Below are positions 58,830 through 64,000 of a DNA stretch of 64,000 nt, in pieces. Below the pieces are notes generated by a model, which saw only the letters and a program-made list of their open reading frames with translations, ran no database searches and was not told where the DNA came from. Each line of letters begins with the position of its first letter. The first letter of the stretch is position 1. The stretch lies in contig NZ_CP104900.1 of NCBI RefSeq assembly GCF_025449215.1, forward strand, positions 3,658,001 through 3,722,000. The letters run 5' to 3'. This DNA comes from Shewanella seohaensis. Its GTDB lineage: Bacteria; Pseudomonadota; Gammaproteobacteria; Enterobacterales; Shewanellaceae. Made by a program: the position numbers and the translations under genes.

Positions 58830-61106
58830 CTAACTTTTATTTTTCGCATAATGCTTTAATAAACCAGGGACATCCAAGATGAGGGCGATGCCACCGTCGG
58901 ATGTGATTGTCGCCCCCGCCATACCTGGCGTGCCATGCAACAATGCTCCCAAGGGTTTAATCACCACTTCTTCTTGTCCAATTAAAGCATCAACAACAAA
59001 ACCAATTTGCATCATTCCCAGCTGTACAATCACCACATGACCGTGTTTCTTATCACCATGTTTAAAGCTGGTTCGATTGCGATGTAACCACTGCTCCAGA
59101 TAGAAAAGCGGTACGGCCTTGTTGCGGACAATCACAGTAAGTTGTCCATCGACAATATTGGTTTTGGTGAGATCGAGATGGAAAATCTCATTCACACTGG
59201 ATAAAGGCAACGCAAACACCTGCTTGGCAACGTCCACCATTAAGGTCGGCATAATCGCCAAGGTCAGCGGCACTTTAATCTCAAGTATGGTGCCTTTGCC
59301 TTTCATCGAGTCGATATGCACAGTTCCGTTAAGTTGTGTAATACGGGTTTTCACCACGTCCATCCCAACACCACGGCCGGAAATATCTGAAATCTCCACT
59401 TTAGTCGAGAAGCCAGGCGCAAAAATCAGGTTATAAGCTTCGCTGTCGGTCATCCGCGCAGCGGTATCCTCATCGAGTACCCCACGCTTGATGGCAATTT
59501 GCTTCAACTTTTCAGGATCCATACCTGCGCCATCATCTTCGATTTTCAGCAGAATATGGTCACCCTCTTGGCTTGCAGACAGGGTAATGGTCCCCGTTCT
59601 CGGTTTGCCGCTGGCCTCACGGTCATTGGGCATCTCAATACCGTGATCTACCGAGTTTCGCACTAAGTGCACTAACGGATCAGCGAGCGCCTCAACTAAG
59701 TTTTTATCGAGGTCGGTCTCTTCACCCACAAGGACTAAATCGATTTCTTTATTCAGAGTACGGGCTAAATCGCGTACAACCCGAGGGAAGCGACCAAAGA
59801 CCTTCTTGATGGGTTGCATACGCGTTTTCATCACCGCGCCCTGCAAATCCGCTGTCACCAAGTCTAAATTCGCTAGCGCCTTAGACATTTCCTCGTCATC
59901 ACGACTAATGCCTAAGCTCAATAAGCGGTTACGCACTAACACTAACTCGCCGACCATGTTCATGATTTGGTCGAGCCTCGCGGTATCGACGCGAACAGTT
60001 GTCTCGCCCTGAGGTACATTAGCAGACGCTGCTGTCGCTGCTTTAGCCGGGGCTTTTTCAGCAACCGCGACATCAGTTTTGGCTTTTACCGCGGGAGGGG
60101 TTGCTGGCGTAGCAACACTGGCTTTGGGAGCGGCAGGCGTTGAAGGCGCCGCGGCACTTGGAGGCGCTTTAGCGGGCTCGGTTTTAGCTGGAGCAGATTC
60201 AACTTTGGCAGTGGCTTTTGCTGGCGCGCCGCCTTTGCCATGTAATTCATCGAGGAGACGCTCGAACTCATCGTCAGTGATTTCGTCCGAATCAACAGCA
60301 GGAGCGGCAGGCTTTGGTGCAGCGACAACTGCTTCAGCTTTTGGCTTGGCAGGCTCTTCCACTTTACCTTTAAACTTACCAGAACCGTGCAGCTCATCGA
60401 GCAGCGCTTCAAACTCGTCATCGGTGATATCATCGCTTGCGCTTGCAGATGTCGCTTGAGGCTTATTTTGCACAGCAGGGGCAGCATCGGCTTGAGGCGC
60501 AGAAACTCCGGGGCTTTTTCCGGCGCCGTGCAACGCATCGAGTAATGCTTCAAACTCTGCTTCATCGATTTCATCAATACTGGAATCTGAAAGCTCTGAT
60601 TTCTCAATCGGCATTTCTTCAACGGCGGCGACTTCAACCACAGTTTCTATGACAGGTTCGGGCTCAGGCAATGGCTCAACTTCGGCACTACTTTGACCCG
60701 ATTCGGAAGGAAGCGGCTCACCGGAGCTGAGCATTTTCAACTTAGCCAATAATGCAGGATCTGCTGGGTCTTGTTGCTCGCCTTGTTGGGTTTGAGCAAA
60801 CATAGTATTAATCGCATCGACAGCCTGAAGAATGATGTCCATTAACTCGGCGGAGACACTGCGTTTGCCTGTACGTAATAAATCGAAGGTGTTTTCTGCT
60901 TCGTGACAGACATCCACCATGGGAGTGAGACTAAGGAAACCCGCACCGCCCTTTACAGTATGAAACCCCCTGAAAATTGCATTTAGCAAGTTAGTATCAT
61001 CAGGATTGTTTTCAAGCGCGACCAGCTGCTCTTGCAGCAACTCAAGAATTTCGCCCGCTTCAATTAAAAAGTCCTGGAGTATCTCTTCATCTACATCAAA
61101 GGCCAT
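58830..61106 (-). CDS. cheA: Chemotaxis histidine kinase CheA
   Basis: 758-residue CheA. P1 Hpt domain with phospho-accepting His49 in FRGFHTVKGGAGFL. A long Ala/Pro-rich linker (about 130-370) contains three copies of an acidic DDEFEALLDELHG-type motif (about 183-197, 228-244, 277-292). Then the P3 dimer domain (TTVRVDTARLDQIMNMVGELVLVRNRL), P4 ATPase (LVRNSVDHGIE, DDGAGMD, FAPGFSTK, GRGVGMDVV) and P5 CheW-like domain (VDVAKQVFALPLSSVNEI). A canonical CheY/CheB-binding P2 domain is not obvious. ATG at 61106 has GGGAG upstream; the frame extends by one TTG codon. Confidence 0.97.
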   Translation of the reverse strand: MAFDVDEEILQDFLIEAGEILELLQEQLVALENNPDDTNLLNAIFRGFHTVKGGAGFLSLTPMVDVCHEAENTFDLLRTGKRSVSAELMDIILQAVDAINTMFAQTQQGEQQDPADPALLAKLKMLSSGEPLPSESGQSSAEVEPLPEPEPVIETVVEVAAVEEMPIEKSELSDSSIDEIDEAEFEALLDALHGAGKSPGVSAPQADAAPAVQNKPQATSASASDDITDDEFEALLDELHGSGKFKGKVEEPAKPKAEAVVAAPKPAAPAVDSDEITDDEFERLLDELHGKGGAPAKATAKVESAPAKTEPAKAPPSAAAPSTPAAPKASVATPATPPAVKAKTDVAVAEKAPAKAATAASANVPQGETTVRVDTARLDQIMNMVGELVLVRNRLLSLGISRDDEEMSKALANLDLVTADLQGAVMKTRMQPIKKVFGRFPRVVRDLARTLNKEIDLVLVGEETDLDKNLVEALADPLVHLVRNSVDHGIEMPNDREASGKPRTGTITLSASQEGDHILLKIEDDGAGMDPEKLKQIAIKRGVLDEDTAARMTDSEAYNLIFAPGFSTKVEISDISGRGVGMDVVKTRITQLNGTVHIDSMKGKGTILEIKVPLTLAIMPTLMVDVAKQVFALPLSSVNEIFHLDLTKTNIVDGQLTVIVRNKAVPLFYLEQWLHRNRTSFKHGDKKHGHVVIVQLGMMQIGFVVDALIGQEEVVIKPLGALLHGTPGMAGATITSDGGIALILDVPGLLKHYAKNKS

Positions 61107-61121
61107 CAAATTGACTCCCAG

Positions 61122-61859
61122 TTAGAAACCCAGACTCGACAGCAGATCATCGACTTCATCTTGACCGGTAACGACGTCTTGACGAAGCTCGGCATTCATT
61201 ATCGGTCCTTCAGCTTCAATATTATTTTTCTGAGTAATCTGACTCTCAATCACGGGTTGCTCACCAAATACTGTCAGCATAGACACCAGATTACTTTCAA
61301 CTTCCATCACTAGATCGATCACCCGCCGGATCATTTGTCCAGTCAGGTCCTGAAAATCCTGCGCCATCAAAATCTGGTTGAGCAATTCGCGTAAGCGATT
61401 GGAATCCAATTCGCTACGTGACATCAAATGCTGCACATTGTGGCAAAGCGCTTTAAAATCGCTCAGAGCGATTTCACGGCGCATCAATTTGTCCCAAGAA
61501 GGCATCACTTGTTGAATATTCGCCGTTAATGCATTCGCGAGCGGCAAGCACTCTTCTACCGCATCCATGGTTTTATTCGCTGCTTGCTCGGTCATGTCAA
61601 TGACATAACTTAGCCGTTCCTTAGCATCGGGAATTTCGTTATTCGCGAGTTCAACCAAACGATTATCAACTTGGAAATCCATTAATGCGCTGTGAAGTTG
61701 TCTGGTTAATTTACCAACTTCATCAAAGAGCTCCCGTTGAAGTGGAGCCGCGAGTTCCCTAAATAAATCATCTGCTTGAGCTTGTTCATTCGCGCTTAAT
61801 AGTTCAACTAAACGCTGAGCCTTCTCGAGCGTAATGAGCCCTGATGTTTGTGACTTCAT
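61122..61859 (-). CDS. cheZ: CheY-P phosphatase CheZ
   Basis: 245-residue CheZ that dephosphorylates CheY-P at the array or pole. The long four-helix-bundle region contains the active-site stretch ILMAQDFQDLTGQMIRRVIDLV (about residues 163-184, catalytic Gln in DFQDLTGQ). The extreme C-terminus DEVDDLLSSLGF is the conserved CheY-binding helix. It lies between cheY and cheA with short gaps. Confidence 0.96.
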   Translation of the reverse strand: MKSQTSGLITLEKAQRLVELLSANEQAQADDLFRELAAPLQRELFDEVGKLTRQLHSALMDFQVDNRLVELANNEIPDAKERLSYVIDMTEQAANKTMDAVEECLPLANALTANIQQVMPSWDKLMRREIALSDFKALCHNVQHLMSRSELDSNRLRELLNQILMAQDFQDLTGQMIRRVIDLVMEVESNLVSMLTVFGEQPVIESQITQKNNIEAEGPIMNAELRQDVVTGQDEVDDLLSSLGF

Positions 61860-61872
61860 AGCTCATCCCTGC

Positions 61873-62256
61873 TTAAGCGAGTCGTTCGAATATTTTATCT
61901 AACTTCTCTTTAAGTGTTGCTGCGGTAAAAGGTTTAACCACATAGCCGTTAACACCGGCTTGTGCGGCAGCAATAATTTGTTCACGTTTTGCTTCAGCGG
62001 TAACCATTAATACGGGTAAATGCTTAAGGGAATCGTCAGCCCGAATAGCCTTTAGCAAATCAATACCCTGCATACCTGGCATGTTCCAGTCTGTCACGAC
62101 AAAATCAAAGTCGCCTTTTTGTAACATAGGCAGCGCAGTTGAGCCGTCGTCTGCTTCTTGGGTATTGTTAAACCCCAAGTCTCGCAACAAGTTCTTGATG
62201 ATACGTCTCATTGTCGAAAAGTCATCAACGATGAGAATCTTCATATTCTTGTCCAA
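61873..62256 (-). CDS. cheY: Chemotaxis response regulator CheY (TTG start)
   Basis: 127-residue single receiver domain controlling the flagellar motor switch. It has the acidic pair in [11 protein letters not shown], phospho-Asp in [14 protein letters not shown], the conserved Thr in VTAEAKR and the Lys in [11 protein letters not shown]. The start is probably TTG at 62256, because GGAGG ends five bases before it. The first ATG (62244) would be 17 bases from that site. Confidence 0.96.
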   Translation of the reverse strand: MDKNMKILIVDDFSTMRRIIKNLLRDLGFNNTQEADDGSTALPMLQKGDFDFVVTDWNMPGMQGIDLLKAIRADDSLKHLPVLMVTAEAKREQIIAAAQAGVNGYVVKPFTAATLKEKLDKIFERLA

Positions 62257-62303
62257 GGTTTCCTCCGGTGAGCTGACATTCTGTGCTCAATAAATAATTA
62301 TAC

Positions 62304-63017
62304 TTATGTCCAATGCTTGAGTTTGCCTTTGAGCCGCAACATTGCCTGACTTAATATCTGGCTAACTCGCGATTCACTTACCTCAAGAATGGCGCCAATT
62401 TCTTTTAAATTCAATGCTTCATCGTAGTATAACGATAGCACTAGCGCATCTCTTTCGGGCAATAATTTTATCGCCTCAACTAGTGCTGAATGAAACTGGG
62501 TTTCTGCTAACGCTTCAAATGTACCATCACTGACATTATCGCTCGAAGTGAGTATATCCTGCGATACGCCTAAGTCTTCTATCCCTATGATTTTACCAAC
62601 AGAAACATCGTTAAGAATATGATGGTACTCATCGAGCGTCATATCAAGTTTTTCTGCAATTTCTGTGTCGCGTGCATCACGACCCAACACTTGCTCTAAC
62701 TCATCAATGGCTTGAGCAACTCGACGATTATTACGATGAACAGAACGGGGAACCCAGTCGCCACGACGGATCTCATCCAACATGGCGCCACGGATCCGTA
62801 TGCCGGCGAAGGTTTCAAACTTTGCACCTTTGCCACCATCAAACTTGGATGATGCTTCTAATAACCCCATCATCCCCGCTTGAAGCAAGTCATCGAGCTG
62901 CACTGAGGCAGGTAATCTGGCGAGCAAGTGATGTGCAATTCTTTTGACCAACGGTGCATACTGTTCAACGATTGACGTTTTACTGTCTAAACAAGTATAC
63001 GCTGCGGCTTTATTCAC
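62304..63017 (-). CDS. fliA: Flagellar sigma factor sigma-28 (FliA)
   Basis: 237-residue sigma factor for late flagellar and chemotaxis genes. Region 2 is VKRIAHHLLARLPASVQLDDLLQAGMMGLLEA and KFETFAGIRIRGAMLDEIRRGDWVPRSVHRN. Region 3 follows, and region 4 is LPERDALVLSLYYDEALNLKEIGAILEVSESRVSQILSQAMLRLK. Its ATG overlaps the flhG stop by eight bases. It is normally held by FlgM until the hook is finished; flgM is not in the window. Confidence 0.97.
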   Translation of the reverse strand: MNKAAAYTCLDSKTSIVEQYAPLVKRIAHHLLARLPASVQLDDLLQAGMMGLLEASSKFDGGKGAKFETFAGIRIRGAMLDEIRRGDWVPRSVHRNNRRVAQAIDELEQVLGRDARDTEIAEKLDMTLDEYHHILNDVSVGKIIGIEDLGVSQDILTSSDNVSDGTFEALAETQFHSALVEAIKLLPERDALVLSLYYDEALNLKEIGAILEVSESRVSQILSQAMLRLKGKLKHWT

Positions 63018-63891
63018 TCGTTTTTTCCTCTTGAAAATCTGGTCGCTGAACTAAACGTTCAACGAAAAACTCCAAATGCCCACCAGGTTGCTGTGGTACT
63101 GGCCAGCTCATGATTTTATTCGCTAGGCCATGGTACGCAATCGCAGCTGGAGACTTAGGATAAGCCTCAACAACTAACTTTTGTTTACGCACTGATTTGC
63201 GAAGGTTTTCATCAAACGGAATGGTCGCAACCAGTTCAAGTGCCACGTCCAAGAATCTGTCGGTCACTTTACTGAGTTTAGCAAACAATTCCATACCTTC
63301 GCGCAAACTGCGCACCATATTAGCAACAATTTTAAAGCGGAAAACGCCGTGTTCACGGCTGAGAATTTTGATTAACGCATAGGCGTCAGTGATAGAAGTT
63401 GGCTCGTCACAAACAACCACCAACACATCCTGTGACGCGCGAGAGAAACTGAGTACCATGTCAGAAATCCCCGCGGCAGTATCCACGATGAGGATATCAA
63501 ACTGGGTACGCATCTCACTGAAAGCACGAATTAAGCCCGCATGTTGCGCAGGGCTCAACTCTACCATGCCTTGAGTTCCTGAGGTCGCAGGGACAATGCC
63601 TATGCCCTTAGGTCCTCGGACGATAATATCATCCAGCTCAGCATCGCCAGAGAGTACGTGGGAAAGGTTACGTTCAGCACGGATCCCTAACATGACATCG
63701 ACGTTTGCTAAGCCTAGGTCGGCATCAAGCACTAAGACACGCTTGCCCTTTTCGGCTAATGCTACTGCGGTATTGATAGACACGCTGGTTTTACCCACGC
63801 CACCTTTACCACCCGTAACCGCGATTACTTTCACTTTTTCGTTATAGGGTTGATTCATCATACGTAAACCACTTGCTTGATCCAGGGTCAT
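63010..63891 (-). CDS. flhG: Flagellar number regulator FlhG (FleN/MinD-like ATPase)
   Basis: About 293 residues. MinD-type ATPase that limits the number of polar flagella together with FlhF. The N-terminal activator motif is DQASGLRMMN, which stimulates the FlhF GTPase. The deviant Walker A is TGGKGGVGKTSVSINTAVAL, with ADLGLANVDVMLGI (switch) and DTAAGISDMV, and a C-terminal amphipathic membrane-targeting region. ATG at 63891 puts the DQAxGLR motif at the extreme N-terminus as in homologues; the frame also has an ATG at 63909 that would overlap flhF by 14 bases. Confidence 0.95.
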   Translation of the reverse strand: MTLDQASGLRMMNQPYNEKVKVIAVTGGKGGVGKTSVSINTAVALAEKGKRVLVLDADLGLANVDVMLGIRAERNLSHVLSGDAELDDIIVRGPKGIGIVPATSGTQGMVELSPAQHAGLIRAFSEMRTQFDILIVDTAAGISDMVLSFSRASQDVLVVVCDEPTSITDAYALIKILSREHGVFRFKIVANMVRSLREGMELFAKLSKVTDRFLDVALELVATIPFDENLRKSVRKQKLVVEAYPKSPAAIAYHGLANKIMSWPVPQQPGGHLEFFVERLVQRPDFQEEKTSE

Positions 63892-63895
63892 AACT

Positions 63896-64000
63896 CTACT
63901 CAAATGCACAGGTCATATTATCTGACCACGCTGTGTCTGGTAACGATTGTTGTTCAGTGTTTTCTAAAGCTGCTAACGCCTGCTCTGCGAGCAGCAAAGT
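63896..64000 (-). CDS. flhF: Signal-recognition-particle-like GTPase FlhF, last 34 codons only
   Basis: The C-terminal end of a gene entering from the right edge. Reading the minus strand gives LLLAEQALAALENTEQQSLP and ends DNMTCAFE with TAG at 63896-63898. The fragment itself carries no domain. The call depends on the invariable flhF-flhG-fliA gene order, and on the frame closing four bases before the flhG start. Confidence 0.75.
   Translation of the reverse strand, partial: TLLLAEQALAALENTEQQSLPDTAWSDNMTCAFE

Overview
The window is chromosomal DNA of a Shewanella-type gammaproteobacterium. The signs are a multihaem OmcA/MtrC-type lipoprotein cytochrome, a polar-flagellum/chemotaxis locus in the order flhF-flhG-fliA-cheY-cheZ-cheA-cheB-(membrane protein)-parC-parP-cheW-DUF2802, and a gene order that I recall, without being able to check, as matching one S. 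oneidensis region. No tRNA, rRNA, IS element, prophage or CRISPR array was seen.

Layout. 1-726: partial GT51 peptidoglycan transglycosylase. 1035-1613: tdk. 2151-4241: nine-haem cytochrome. 4412-6561: Dcp peptidase. 6676-8243: NhaC-family transporter behind a lysine riboswitch. 8615-10291: etfBA, with a palindromic operator overlapping its promoter. 10602-10994: H-NS-like protein. 11194-15556: two linked amidohydrolase-fold genes. 15634-20744: rcsF, trmO, a hexapeptide acyltransferase, proS and a patatin-like phospholipase. 21014-25307: yjbEFGH/gfcABCD-type exopolysaccharide operon. 25327-29192: rmlC, a GAF histidine kinase, nlpE and hutD. 29315-46363: a large minus-strand Wzx/Wzy polysaccharide operon. 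46550-46562 and 46919-47419: its ops element and rfaH. 47893-51561: POT peptide transporter, RssB-like regulator and mlaA. 51783-54184: a FliK-like protein and a stand-alone FlhB C-terminal domain. 54254-64000: chemotaxis and flagellar regulation.

How the genes work together. RfaH should load on the ops site in the leader of the polysaccharide operon and allow transcription through about 17 kb: an SLBB-rich exporter, Wzz, an initiating sugar transferase, rmlB, rmlA, a 3,4-ketoisomerase, a 3-hydroxyacyl-CoA dehydrogenase, an N-acyltransferase, a sugar aminotransferase, Wzx, Wzy and several glycosyltransferases. The enzyme set points to a dTDP-3-amino-3,6-dideoxyhexose. The dehydrogenase suggests that its amide is 3-hydroxybutyryl rather than acetyl. 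ParC and ParP should hold the CheA/CheW array at the flagellated pole, and the CheA linker carries a three-fold repeated acidic motif.

Sequence quality. I find 14 single-base indels that break 12 otherwise well-conserved genes, nearly all in or next to homopolymer runs. The affected genes are dcp, the NhaC transporter, the large amidohydrolase, gfcC, rmlC, nlpE, a GT4, wzz, the POT transporter (two), the FliK-like gene, parP and cheB (two). The pattern looks like sequencing error rather than decay, but the sequence alone cannot decide. Where the reading frame is interrupted I give the span of the restored gene and the indel position.
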